DNA of 64,000 bases, taken from the NCBI GenBank assembly GCA_031963005.1, contig JASSUL010000010.1, forward strand, positions 17,902 to 81,901, in the 5' to 3' direction. The position numbers were made by a program, and so were the translations under genes. The DNA comes from JASSUD01 sp031963005. GTDB taxonomy: Bacteria; Pseudomonadota; Gammaproteobacteria; Burkholderiales; Burkholderiaceae. The notes under the pieces are model-generated. The model saw only the letters and a program-made list of their open reading frames with translations, had not been told where the DNA came from and ran no database searches. Below are positions 1 to 8,900 of this stretch, in pieces. Within the stretch, counting starts at the first letter, position 1; every line of letters starts with the position of its first letter.

Positions 1-32
1 CGCATCGGAGTGTTGCCGATGAAGGATGTGTT

Positions 33-3000
33 GTGAAAGAAGCCATTACTTCTACGGTAACTCCGTGTTTTGATAGTCCACTAGAAAAGGCAAATACAGC
101 GGAGAAAAAATATAATGATAAACGCCGTTCTGCCCCTGAATTTAGCACTATAGAGAAGAAGAATATCGCTGCATGCGTTATGGCAACATTGAGTGCGCGG
201 GATGCTGGCGCACTGCACGATGCATTAAAAATTCTCGCTAGTAGCAAGACGAGTGCTTATCGCTCCCATGTCCATCAGCGTATTTCCCAAGGTATTTCAC
301 AGCATCTCTCACCGTTACAAGCACAGCTAGGAGCACTCAATCTGCGCGCCATGGACGAAGACGTACAAGCTGCTGCTCAACTAGGTGTGCCCAATGCGCA
401 TATAGGCGGTAAGCATTTTACGGCTTTTCAAAAAAGAGAGGAAATGCGTAATGCGCTGAAAATAGATATCCCACTGCAAGGGCAGCACATGCCTCATGCG
501 CAGGAACGCAGTACGCTTCTCGACACGATACACGCTTTTTTAGATTCGGAAAAAACGGTCTTTTTATTATTAGGAGAAGCCGGATCAGGCAAATCAACAT
601 TTAACCGTCATTTGACCCATACGCTTTGGAAAGAATATATAGGGCATGCCGCTCCTCATGCGCCTATTCCCCTTTTTATTCCAATAGATCAATATGATTC
701 CTCTTTAGACTGGGTGGAATCTTATTTGCACGATCAAAAATTGCCACAAACGACTATTGATGCGTTGCGTACAGAAAATCGATTTATTTTTATTATTGAA
801 GGCTTAGATGCGGTGCGTAATCCGGCCTATAGGTTGGGCGTGCATCAGGTGCTTGATCGTTGGAATGCCAAGCTGATTATTAGCGCGCGTCCAGGGTATA
901 TAGAAAAGGTGTATGTGCGTTCTCTGCAGCATCAGGGTCAAGCAGGGTGTTTACAGACTTGCTATCTAGCACCGCTTTCAGATGAATGGATAGATGCCTA
1001 TATTGAAAAGTATGTGCAAAATGTGCAACCTCCCTATTGGAGTACTGCGCGTTATAAACAGACATTCAAAAATGCGCCGCTCTTAAGTACAGCTCTTCGT
1101 AGCCCGACTTTATTACATATGGCGCTTGAAGTATTGCCGCAGTGCAACACGCTGCCTACTACGGTGGTCGCGCTGTATGATCAATGGATTATGCACTGGT
1201 GGACAGGTAGTCCAGCGCGTCTGCAAGGCATTGCGTTCACACCAGAGGAAAACGCCGTATTGTCACAACCCCTGCCGTCTTTAATTACAAAGACTGCCTA
1301 TGCTAGCCAGCGGATGGCGATTGCGCTGACTAAAGAGCGCGCAATGCAGGCATTTTATGATGCAAAACAGGGCGCACTGTTTCCTGCAGCATGGCAGCGG
1401 TATTTTGCAGAGGATGCAGAAAAACGTGTCTTGCGTTTCAATATGCCGATATTGCGCCAAGGGGAGCACTATCGTTTTATGCGCCCAGGTTTACAGGAAT
1501 ATTTCATCGCAAGCGCTATTTGTGGGCCGCAATGCCAAATCCTCACATCATATGAGAGTGCCGTGCTCAATGAGTTTTCTTTGGTCGATGAGCTGCTTAT
1601 TTTAGATTTATTGGTCGACCGCGCAAGGCAGTTTCCTGCATTTAAAGCGCATTTATATGACTGGATAGAAGCCTCCAAAACCAATGCGAAACTCGGTGTG
1701 GGAGCGGCAAATGCGATGACGATATTAGTGCGTATGGGTAATCCGTTTACCTGGGATGATCTGCAAAATATTCATATTCCTGGTGCAGATTTACGTTATG
1801 GTCTTTTTGACCATGCGGATTTTCGAGGCGCTGATTTACGCAATACGCGCTTAGAGGGCATATGGCTTCGCAACGCACGCTTAGATGCCGCGCGATTAGA
1901 GGGGGCCCAATGGAATGCCTTACCTGTTTTAGCGCAAGAAGGACCCGCAAAAACAGCGATCTATTCGCCTAATGGGGCTTATTTTGTGGTGGGTGTGGAA
2001 GGTAATGCCTTACAGAATAAGGGTGCCACCATTTGTTTATATCAAACTTTTAATTGGAAAAGGATTCATAGCTTTACCTTGGAATCTGCCCATATTACAA
2101 CGTCATGTGTCACCTTTTCTGCCGATAATGAATGCTTAGCGGTAGTCGATACAGGTGGCGTGGTGCGGCGTTGGGAGATCCCTTTGGGCAGAGAGCTTAC
2201 TCCTTTAAAAGTAGGGAAGGCAGAGCGCATAGGGTTGATTGCTTTTTCGCCTAATGCGCCGTTGCTTGCTGTGCAAGCAAAAGACGCGCAAGGTTGGGGA
2301 ATAACGTTATGGGATACGCGCGCGCAGGCAAAATTATATGCATTTAAAAAGCAATCGCATCCAGCACGTGCGGTCACATTTGCACCGAATGGAGCATGGC
2401 TAGCCATAGCGGGATTGGGCAAGCAAGGCGTGCAGCTGTGGGATCTCCATACCCAAAAAATGCTCTGCGCATTGGTTTGTGCATCGCCTTGTAGCAGCAT
2501 TGCTTTTTCACCGGATAGCCGACAATTGGCATTGGGGGAAGCAAATAATCGCCTCTCTTTATGGAATATTGCCTCGCGAGAGCGTTTGTGGACCACTCCA
2601 TTTGCCGGAGCTGGTGCGCAGGTCGTGTTTTCTCCCGATAGCCAATACATTGCTGCGGTGAGTGCCGAAGGAGAGAAAAATCAGGATGACGAGTACGGGG
2701 TAGTGCGGCTATGGCATGTCGCATCGGGAACGGTATTTCATCAACACAAAGGGCATACAGACGCCATCAGCGCCATCGCCTTTTCCCCAGATGGGAATCA
2801 ATTTGCTACGAGTGGCATAGATCAGACCGTCCGGTTATGGAAGGTGCCAATGCCGCAAGCACAGCGCAATGCGATCGCGCATACGCAGGCCGTCAGCAGC
2901 ATGGCTTTTTCGCCTGATGGCAGCTTGTTAGCGACCTGCGGCAATGAGGGCGCAATTTGCTTATGGGAGATGCCTAGCGGGCAGTTGGCACATCGTTTGA

Positions 3001-4016
3001 AAAGAGATCCCGTTGGAGCTGGGCCCTCTGGAGTCCAGACCGTGCATTTTTCCCCTCATGGCCAATGGCTGGCCGTGCGAGGGGTACAGGGGAGCGTTGA
3101 ACTGTACCAGGTACAAAGTGACCCAGCACGGTTAATCCGTGCGCCGCATCTCCTTGCTCAGCCTGCCCAGGATACGGTATTTTCGCCCGATGGCACAAAG
3201 ATTATCCACAAAAATGGAGACTGTTTAGGCGTATGGGATATACAGAACCAGAAGCAGCAGAAAACAGGGGATATTCCAGGTTTACATCGCCTAGTATTTA
3301 CCAAGGTAAAAGAGCGCCAACGCCTCTGTGCGGTATGTATCAATGACGGGGAAGTCTCTCTACGCGATATAAGCGCAAATACGGTGATGCATACCTTGGG
3401 GAGGAGACATTTTTCTTCTCGGGCTTTGGATGCCATATATACCCCTTATAGTCAGTCGCTGGCGATCAGTCATGCTGACCATACCGTGACGGTATGGGGT
3501 GTCCATTCTCAGAAAAAAGTCACTTTGCAGGGACATACCCATCGTATACAGCATATGGCTTTTTCCCCAGATGGCGCATGGCTGGCAACCAATAGCGATG
3601 ATCGCACGCTACGCCTATGGACCACTGCTTCAGGCAAATGCATAGAGGTCATACGATTAGGAAATACCTCAATCCAGAGTATGGCCTGGCATAGCGATGA
3701 AGAGGGTATATACCTTGCAACGGGAAGTGACGATGCGATCGTGCGTTTATGGCAAGTGCAATCGCCAACATCGCCGCATAAATCCACAGAGCCTATTTCC
3801 AACGCTTTAGCGGAAGCATCCTCCGTTGTGCTGTGGTGGGCATCAAGCCAGACGCAACTTGTTGCCAACGGCGTTGTTTTAGAAAAAGTGCAAGGCTTAA
3901 GCCCAACAAATCGTACGGCCTTAGTCCAGCAAGGAGCCCTATTGCGAGAACGCGATAGAGTGACTTCTATGCAAGGAAAGCCCAATCATGCTGCGCCTGC
4001 TTGTATAGTCATGTGA
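33..4016 (+). CDS. NACHT NTPase with pentapeptide repeats and WD40 propellers (1327 aa)
   Basis: STAND-type architecture. Residues 1-150 are helical and unassigned. A NACHT-like P-loop domain follows, with GEAGSGKST near residues 180-188 and a Walker B region FIIEGLDAV near 250-260. A helical region with YRFMRPGLQEYFIA matches the end of NACHT modules. A short pentapeptide stretch (GADLRYGLFDHADFRGADL) lies near 585-610, and about 14 WD40 repeats run from about 630 to 1260. The C-terminal cap VQGLSPTNRTALVQQGA is shared with the giant protein at 53030. The start is GTG with AGGA six bases upstream; a frame ending RIGVLPMKDVL overlaps it by GTGA and could be the tail of an upstream gene. The Walker B acidic residues are altered (D to E, E to A) compared with the giant paralog. 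Family role: NACHT proteins are signalling or defence switches; the function here is not known. Confidence 0.85.
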   Translation: MKEAITSTVTPCFDSPLEKANTAEKKYNDKRRSAPEFSTIEKKNIAACVMATLSARDAGALHDALKILASSKTSAYRSHVHQRISQGISQHLSPLQAQLGALNLRAMDEDVQAAAQLGVPNAHIGGKHFTAFQKREEMRNALKIDIPLQGQHMPHAQERSTLLDTIHAFLDSEKTVFLLLGEAGSGKSTFNRHLTHTLWKEYIGHAAPHAPIPLFIPIDQYDSSLDWVESYLHDQKLPQTTIDALRTENRFIFIIEGLDAVRNPAYRLGVHQVLDRWNAKLIISARPGYIEKVYVRSLQHQGQAGCLQTCYLAPLSDEWIDAYIEKYVQNVQPPYWSTARYKQTFKNAPLLSTALRSPTLLHMALEVLPQCNTLPTTVVALYDQWIMHWWTGSPARLQGIAFTPEENAVLSQPLPSLITKTAYASQRMAIALTKERAMQAFYDAKQGALFPAAWQRYFAEDAEKRVLRFNMPILRQGEHYRFMRPGLQEYFIASAICGPQCQILTSYESAVLNEFSLVDELLILDLLVDRARQFPAFKAHLYDWIEASKTNAKLGVGAANAMTILVRMGNPFTWDDLQNIHIPGADLRYGLFDHADFRGADLRNTRLEGIWLRNARLDAARLEGAQWNALPVLAQEGPAKTAIYSPNGAYFVVGVEGNALQNKGATICLYQTFNWKRIHSFTLESAHITTSCVTFSADNECLAVVDTGGVVRRWEIPLGRELTPLKVGKAERIGLIAFSPNAPLLAVQAKDAQGWGITLWDTRAQAKLYAFKKQSHPARAVTFAPNGAWLAIAGLGKQGVQLWDLHTQKMLCALVCASPCSSIAFSPDSRQLALGEANNRLSLWNIASRERLWTTPFAGAGAQVVFSPDSQYIAAVSAEGEKNQDDEYGVVRLWHVASGTVFHQHKGHTDAISAIAFSPDGNQFATSGIDQTVRLWKVPMPQAQRNAIAHTQAVSSMAFSPDGSLLATCGNEGAICLWEMPSGQLAHRLKRDPVGAGPSGVQTVHFSPHGQWLAVRGVQGSVELYQVQSDPARLIRAPHLLAQPAQDTVFSPDGTKIIHKNGDCLGVWDIQNQKQQKTGDIPGLHRLVFTKVKERQRLCAVCINDGEVSLRDISANTVMHTLGRRHFSSRALDAIYTPYSQSLAISHADHTVTVWGVHSQKKVTLQGHTHRIQHMAFSPDGAWLATNSDDRTLRLWTTASGKCIEVIRLGNTSIQSMAWHSDEEGIYLATGSDDAIVRLWQVQSPTSPHKSTEPISNALAEASSVVLWWASSQTQLVANGVVLEKVQGLSPTNRTALVQQGALLRERDRVTSMQGKPNHAAPACIVM

Positions 4017-4150
4017 ATCAGATAGCTGTCTTGTCTGGCCTTTATAGTCCTCCATTTTGAAGGAATGATTCCTTTGGATGGGGGACTTATACTTCTCGAT
4101 CACCTTCGGCCTAAAGCGTTAGAGTGTTATTTGTAAATACCATTTGAGGT

Positions 4151-4234
4151 ATGGCCATAAGCTTCGATCCAGCAAAGAATGAAGACGTTTTCGCGATACA
4201 TGATAAAGCCAATGTCAGAGAGATGACGCTATGA
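4151..4234 (+). pseudogene. brnT: brnT toxin remnant with internal deletion
   Basis: The 27-codon frame begins MAISFDPAKNEDVFAIHDKA and ends NVREMTL. The first half matches the BrnT N-terminus (FDPAKNExN) and the end resembles the BrnT C-terminal KANxRE segment. The middle of the roughly 90-residue RNase toxin is missing, which suggests an in-frame internal deletion. Its stop overlaps the ATG of the next frame (ATGA), the arrangement of intact brnTA operons. The identification rests on two short motifs. Confidence 0.6.
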
Positions 4235-4419
4235 GGCACAAACCCAATCCCAGTCCTAATCCTGAATTAATCGATGAAGATAACCCAGAATGGACAGAAG
4301 CAGATTTTGCTTGTGCTCAATCAGGCAATGAGGTTTTATCTTCTTCTCTAATGAAAAAATTAGGTTCTAAAAGCCTTATTCCTCTTGATTCGGAGCTAGT
4401 ACTTCCCGATTGCCATTAG
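4231..4419 (+). CDS. brnA: BrnA-like antitoxin, C-terminally truncated (62 aa)
   Basis: The N-terminal part NPELIDEDNPEWTEADFA is the conserved start of BrnA antitoxins. Full-length BrnA continues into a ribbon-helix-helix DNA-binding region with GRPK and a WQTRIN-like motif; here the frame leaves the family after SLMKKLGS and ends LVLPDCH. The product should therefore lack the DNA-binding part. The gene overlaps the 3' end of ftsK on the other strand by 44 bases, so the likely cause is loss of the original 3' end against ftsK. With brnT gutted, the module is probably dead. Confidence 0.6.
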   Translation: MRHKPNPSPNPELIDEDNPEWTEADFACAQSGNEVLSSSLMKKLGSKSLIPLDSELVLPDCH

Positions 4420-6724
4420 AACCCATGACAGAGACTACTCCTGAGCGTTCCATTTGTTCTAGCAGGCGTGCGGCGCGGTTGTAGCCTATGCGTAGATGGC
4501 GTTGTACTAGAGAGATCGATGCTCTGCGGTTTTTAATAACGATATCTACGGCTTGATCGTATAGCGGATCGGCTTCACCGTCTGCGGCGCTTTCTCCGCC
4601 GCCCTCAATTCCATCGGCTCCTTCAGCGGTGTTTCCTTCTAAGAGGCCGTCAATATAAGCAGGCTCTCCTTGTTCTTTGAGTTTTTCTACGACGCGATGT
4701 ACTTCGCCGTCGGCTACAAAAGCGCCGTGTACACGGGTAGGTATGCCCATGCCTGGAGCGAGGTAGAGCATATCGCCCATCCCTAATAGGGATTCAGCGC
4801 CCTGTTGATCCAAAATGGTACGTGAATCAATTTTGGACGATACTTGAAAGGCGATGCGCGTGGGGATATTCGCTTTGATGAGTCCGGTGATCACGTCTAC
4901 CGAAGGGCGTTGTGTGGCAAGAATTAGATGAATGCCCGCTGCACGCGCTTTTTGTGCGATTCGCGCAATGAGTTCCTCCACTTTTTTCCCCACGACCATC
5001 ATTAAATCCGCCAATTCATCGATGACGACGACGATAGAAGGCAGAGGCTCTAGAGGCTCAGGTGCATCGGGAGTCAAACTGAAAGGATTGGGGATTTTTT
5101 CTTCTTGCGCCGCGGCTTCCTGAATTTTGCTGTTATACCCGGCTAGATTACGTACCCCTAGCTTGCTCATCAGTTTGTAGCGTCGTTCCATTTCTCCTAC
5201 GGTCCAGTTCAATGCGTGGCCTGCTAGGCGCATATCGGTAACGACAGGGCATAGTAAGTGGGGAACGCCGTCATAAATGCTCAGCTCCAGCATTTTGGGA
5301 TCGATTAAAATCAAACGTACTTGATCCGGAGTAGCTTTGTAGAGGAGCGATAGGATCATCGCATTGACCCCTACGGATTTACCGGAACCCGTCGTGCCGG
5401 CGACTAACAGATGGGGCATTTTGCCAAGATCTGCGACGATAGGTTTGCCGCTGATATCTTTCCCTAATGCAACGGTGAGGTTAGAGGCCGATTGGGCATA
5501 GATCTCAGAGCCTAATATCTCTGTGAGAAAGACCGTTTGGCGATTCGGATTGGGAAGTTCCAGGCCCATATAGTTTTTACCTGGAATCGTTTCGACTACG
5601 CGAACCGAGACTAAGGAGAGCGCACGGGCTAAATCTTTTGCGAGATTCAATACTTGGCTGCCTTTGACGCCGGTGGCGAGATCGATTTCATAGCGTGTAA
5701 TGACTGGCCCTGGATAGGCCGCAACTACGCTGATTTCAATACCAAAATCTTTTAGCTTTTTCTCGATAAGACGCGAGGTGTATTCTAAAGTCTGCGCAGA
5801 GATGGTTTTAGGCGAAACGGGCGGGGCATCTAAAAGAGAGAGTGGGGGAAGCGACGTATTGGTGAAATCTTGGAATAATGGGCGCTGTTTTTCTTTTTCA
5901 ACACGCACGGAAGGAGGCACAGAGACAACGGGTTCGATAATATGAATGGGCTCATGTTCTTCAATACGTGCGCGGTCTTGTTCCAAGACCCCTTCTCGAC
6001 GTAGCGCCGCGACTTCACCTACCTTACGATCACGCCGTTCTTCATAGCGTTGTTTTACCTTGATGCAGAGTTGGATCAATTTATCGCCTATATGCTCAGC
6101 GATGTGGATCCAGGAAAAGCGGAAAAACAGGGAAAGGCCGATGCACAGTATCAGGAGTAGCGCCAGCGTTCCCCCAGTAAATCCCAGTACCTGCCAAGCC
6201 TTTAGTGCAATAGTATGGCCGGTGACGCCACCGGGTGTGACTGTTGAACGCTCAAAGAGAGACCAAAAGCGCATCGATTCTAGGCTTGCGCTAGCAGCGA
6301 GAATGCAGACGAAAGCGATTAAATCCAGCGCACCATGCCCAATGGTAGACAATATGGAGGGCTTTTCATCGGTATGCGGCGCTCGCATCCGTCGATAGCT
6401 GGATAGAATGCGCCGTGCTAGGAGCAGGATCAGCCAATAAGAGGAGACACCAAAAAAGAAAAAGGCAATATCCGCGACCCAAGCGCCTGCAATACCTCCT
6501 AAATTGGCGGCTTTATCGATCCGTAGTGCATGTGTCCAACCCGGATCTTGCGGGTTATAACTGGCCAGCGACAATAATAGAAACACAGTACACGCTAGCA
6601 GCACTAACCAGCGGACCTCTGCGATAAGTCGCGATAAACGGTGATGCGGCATGGTCACTGGAGCGGCTGCAGATCGCTCTGAGCGCTCTGCAGGAGAGGA
6701 GGAGGGTCGAGGGGCAGATCGCAT
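4376..6724 (-). CDS. ftsK: DNA translocase FtsK (782 aa)
   Basis: FtsK pumps chromosomal DNA through the closing septum and activates XerCD at dif. The N-terminus carries several membrane helices (residues about 38-60, 80-110, 130-155, 178-200). A short linker is followed by the motor, with the P-loop GTTGSGKS near 443-450, the Walker B region IVVVIDELADLM and the RIAFQVSSKIDSRTILDQ segment. The C-terminal winged-helix gamma domain (RRASISLVQRHLRIGYNRAARLLEQ) reads KOPS sites. The length and short linker fit beta-proteobacterial FtsK. No strong ribosome binding site is visible before the first ATG; an internal ATG at residue 25 is an alternative. It is divergent from trxB. Confidence 0.97.
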   Translation of the reverse strand: MRSAPRPSSSPAERSERSAAAPVTMPHHRLSRLIAEVRWLVLLACTVFLLLSLASYNPQDPGWTHALRIDKAANLGGIAGAWVADIAFFFFGVSSYWLILLLARRILSSYRRMRAPHTDEKPSILSTIGHGALDLIAFVCILAASASLESMRFWSLFERSTVTPGGVTGHTIALKAWQVLGFTGGTLALLLILCIGLSLFFRFSWIHIAEHIGDKLIQLCIKVKQRYEERRDRKVGEVAALRREGVLEQDRARIEEHEPIHIIEPVVSVPPSVRVEKEKQRPLFQDFTNTSLPPLSLLDAPPVSPKTISAQTLEYTSRLIEKKLKDFGIEISVVAAYPGPVITRYEIDLATGVKGSQVLNLAKDLARALSLVSVRVVETIPGKNYMGLELPNPNRQTVFLTEILGSEIYAQSASNLTVALGKDISGKPIVADLGKMPHLLVAGTTGSGKSVGVNAMILSLLYKATPDQVRLILIDPKMLELSIYDGVPHLLCPVVTDMRLAGHALNWTVGEMERRYKLMSKLGVRNLAGYNSKIQEAAAQEEKIPNPFSLTPDAPEPLEPLPSIVVVIDELADLMMVVGKKVEELIARIAQKARAAGIHLILATQRPSVDVITGLIKANIPTRIAFQVSSKIDSRTILDQQGAESLLGMGDMLYLAPGMGIPTRVHGAFVADGEVHRVVEKLKEQGEPAYIDGLLEGNTAEGADGIEGGGESAADGEADPLYDQAVDIVIKNRRASISLVQRHLRIGYNRAARLLEQMERSGVVSVMGSNGNREVLAPNQEE

Positions 6725-7069
6725 GAAGCTACAAAAGTAAAAGCAGATAAAGAAAACAGAAAAGCATATCGTGCGCGCTATCCTGTGTTTGTGCGTAAAA
6801 AGCGAGTTCGAAAAGCAGCAAGAGGGCGCGCTGTATAAAAAATAATATGGCCTAATGCATTGCTTTCATTATTTCATAGATGCCGCCTCACTTGCAGTGG
6901 GATGCGCAGCCGTGTTTGTGTGAAGAAGGCTAGTAATGCGACAATCCTATTGAGCAAAATGATAAACCTCTCTTCGAGATGGCGTTAAGCTAGGCTTTTA
7001 GCATATATAAATCACCCCTTTTATAGATATATTATTGTCCCTGGACTCATTTTTGGAATGGAAGTAGAT
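6725..7069. other. Intergenic region between divergent ftsK and trxB
   Basis: This 345-base gap must hold promoters for both ftsK (leftward) and trxB (rightward). The stretch 7005-7035 is AT-rich (tatataaat, tatagatatatta) and could supply a -10 element for trxB, but I see no confident -35/-10 pair and no RNA gene. Confidence 0.5.
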
Positions 7070-8020
7070 ATGCCCGATACGAAACACGCCCAGGTTCTTA
7101 TTCTGGGTTCTGGCCCTGCAGGCTATAGCGCTGCCGTATATGCTGCACGTGCCAATTTATCCCCAGTATTGATTACGGGGCTTAATCAAGGAGGTCAGTT
7201 GATGACCACCACCGATGTGGAGAACTGGCCAGCAGATGCGCAAGGAGTACAAGGTCCAGAGTTGATGCAGCGGTTTTTGGCGCATGCGGAGCGTTTTGGG
7301 ACCGAGATCATTTTCGATCAGATCCACACGGCTAAGCTCGATCAACGCCCTTTTCGCTTACAAGGCGATGCGGGGGAATATACGGGTGATGCTTTGATTA
7401 TTGCCACCGGCGCGTCGGCGAAATATCTAGGTTTAGAGTCCGAAACCGCGTTTATGGGGAAGGGGGTTTCTGCCTGTGCGACTTGTGATGGATTTTTTTA
7501 TAAAGATCGTGAAGTCGTCGTCGTAGGCGGGGGAAATACCGCAGTCGAAGAAGCGCTCTATTTGTCGGCGATTGCGAAAAAAGTCACCGTCATTCACCGT
7601 AAAGATCGCTTTCGTGCCGAGCCTATTTTGGTCCAGCGTTTACTGCAAAAGGAACAAGAAGGACGTGTGGCGATTTGTTGGAATCATACAGTGCAAGAGA
7701 TCGTAGGCGATAGCTCGGGCGTGACGGGGGTGCGCATTGCGCATACGCAAACTGGTGCTCAGACTACGCTTTCTGTGTATGGGGTCTTTATTGCTATTGG
7801 TCATACTCCCAATACCGCACTTTTTGAAGGGCAATTAGAGATGGAGCATGGCTATATGGTCACGCGTACCGGCCGTTCAGGAAATGCAACAGCAACGAGT
7901 ATTCCCGGGGTATTTGCTGCAGGCGATGTGCAAGATTCGGTGTATCGGCAGGCTATTACGAGTGCCGGAAGCGGTTGCATGGCAGCATTAGATGCACAGC
8001 GGTATTTAGAAAGTATATAG
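7070..8020 (+). CDS. trxB: Thioredoxin-disulfide reductase (316 aa)
   Basis: TrxB is a cytoplasmic flavoenzyme that passes electrons from NADPH through FAD and a redox disulfide to thioredoxin. The FAD-binding GSGPAGYSAAVYAARANL is at the N-terminus, the active site CATC is at about 136-139, the NADPH-binding GGGNTAVEEA follows, and GVFAAGDVQD is the second FAD motif. I chose the ATG at 7070 over the in-frame ATG at 7058 because MPDTKHAQVLILGSG aligns with the start of E. coli TrxB and because tggaag sits seven bases upstream of it. The Smr-domain gene lies 54 bases downstream on the same strand. Confidence 0.97.
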   Translation: MPDTKHAQVLILGSGPAGYSAAVYAARANLSPVLITGLNQGGQLMTTTDVENWPADAQGVQGPELMQRFLAHAERFGTEIIFDQIHTAKLDQRPFRLQGDAGEYTGDALIIATGASAKYLGLESETAFMGKGVSACATCDGFFYKDREVVVVGGGNTAVEEALYLSAIAKKVTVIHRKDRFRAEPILVQRLLQKEQEGRVAICWNHTVQEIVGDSSGVTGVRIAHTQTGAQTTLSVYGVFIAIGHTPNTALFEGQLEMEHGYMVTRTGRSGNATATSIPGVFAAGDVQDSVYRQAITSAGSGCMAALDAQRYLESI

Positions 8021-8074
8021 CTAGGCATCATAGGGCATAGGGTCAAAAAGGCGGGGCGGGCCAAGGAGCGTGAT

Positions 8075-8797
8075 ATGAGTAAAAGCAAAAGCGGTTCAGG
8101 AGTGCGATATAACACGCCTTTATCCTTGTCTTCTCAAGCACGCCATTGGAATGCAGAGGTAAGCAGCACGCAACACGATGCAGGGACTGCTTTAGACGAT
8201 GAAGATGTGGCTTTCTTTCGTAAGATGACTGCCGGTGTGCAACCTTTGCGACATGAACCGCGGGCAAAAGGTCCTGAGGCTTTTACCCAAGACAACCTAT
8301 TAGCGAAACTGAAAACACGCTGCTCAGATGACAGAATGTCCCAAAATGGATCCAATAGGTCTTCACGCCACTTTCCCTATGCAGAACTGAACCGTAGTGG
8401 CGTGGCTTTAGTGGCCTCTGAGGCAATAGCGCCTCATTTACCTACCGATGGAAACGGCGCCCCGTATTTTTGCCGCGCTGGAAGTGGCTCTAAAGTCCTT
8501 CACAAAGTACGAAAGCGCACGGAGAAGGTGGAGGCGACTTTAGATCTCCATGGGTTTTGTGCCGAAAAGGCACGTGTTGAATTTGAACGATTTTTTAGGT
8601 GGGCCTTGGGGCAGGGTATGCAATGCGTGAAGGTGGTTCACGGTAAAGGGTTAGGTTCAGTCGATCAGGTGCCGGTGCTGAAATTAAAAGTACGTACTTG
8701 GCTAATAGGCATGCCCATCGTGTATGCGTTTCATGAGGCTCCTACCCGAGAGGGGGGAGGAGGAGCGGTATTAGTTTTACTGCGCGCAATGGATTAA
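8075..8797 (+). CDS. Smr-domain protein (240 aa)
   Basis: The C-terminal third (about 160-238) is a Smr (small MutS-related) domain, with LDLHGF, then VVHGKGLGS, then a variable end. Smr domains bind and nick nucleic acid, and stand-alone forms resemble E. coli SmrA/SmrB. The N-terminal 150 residues are polar and low in recognisable motifs. The start at 8075 has AAGGAG eight bases upstream. The gene follows trxB on the same strand with a 54-base gap and could share its transcript. The exact substrate cannot be read from sequence. Confidence 0.9.
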   Translation: MSKSKSGSGVRYNTPLSLSSQARHWNAEVSSTQHDAGTALDDEDVAFFRKMTAGVQPLRHEPRAKGPEAFTQDNLLAKLKTRCSDDRMSQNGSNRSSRHFPYAELNRSGVALVASEAIAPHLPTDGNGAPYFCRAGSGSKVLHKVRKRTEKVEATLDLHGFCAEKARVEFERFFRWALGQGMQCVKVVHGKGLGSVDQVPVLKLKVRTWLIGMPIVYAFHEAPTREGGGGAVLVLLRAMD

Positions 8798-8900
8798 TCC
8801 CCTTTTTTCTCAGCAATGTACGCCCAAAGCAATAATGAAACCCTAATAGACACAGTGGTCTATTTATTTTTTATTTTTATTAAGAGCAGCTATTTTTACA

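Noticed and set aside
1..36. In-frame tail RIGVLPMKDVL ending at TGA over the GTG start
   Set aside because: Only 11 residues are visible, so it may be a real upstream gene or chance; not listed as a feature.
2066..2724. Minus-strand frames of 194 and 116 codons
   Set aside because: They are shadows of the NACHT-WD40 gene, with no family similarity.
4030..4095. Imperfect inverted repeat (tcctccattttgaaggaat / attcctttggatgggggac)
   Set aside because: Arms have several mismatches and there is no T run; too weak to call a terminator.
7058..7069. Earlier in-frame ATG for trxB
   Set aside because: It overlaps the likely ribosome binding site of the ATG at 7070, and family alignment starts at 7070.
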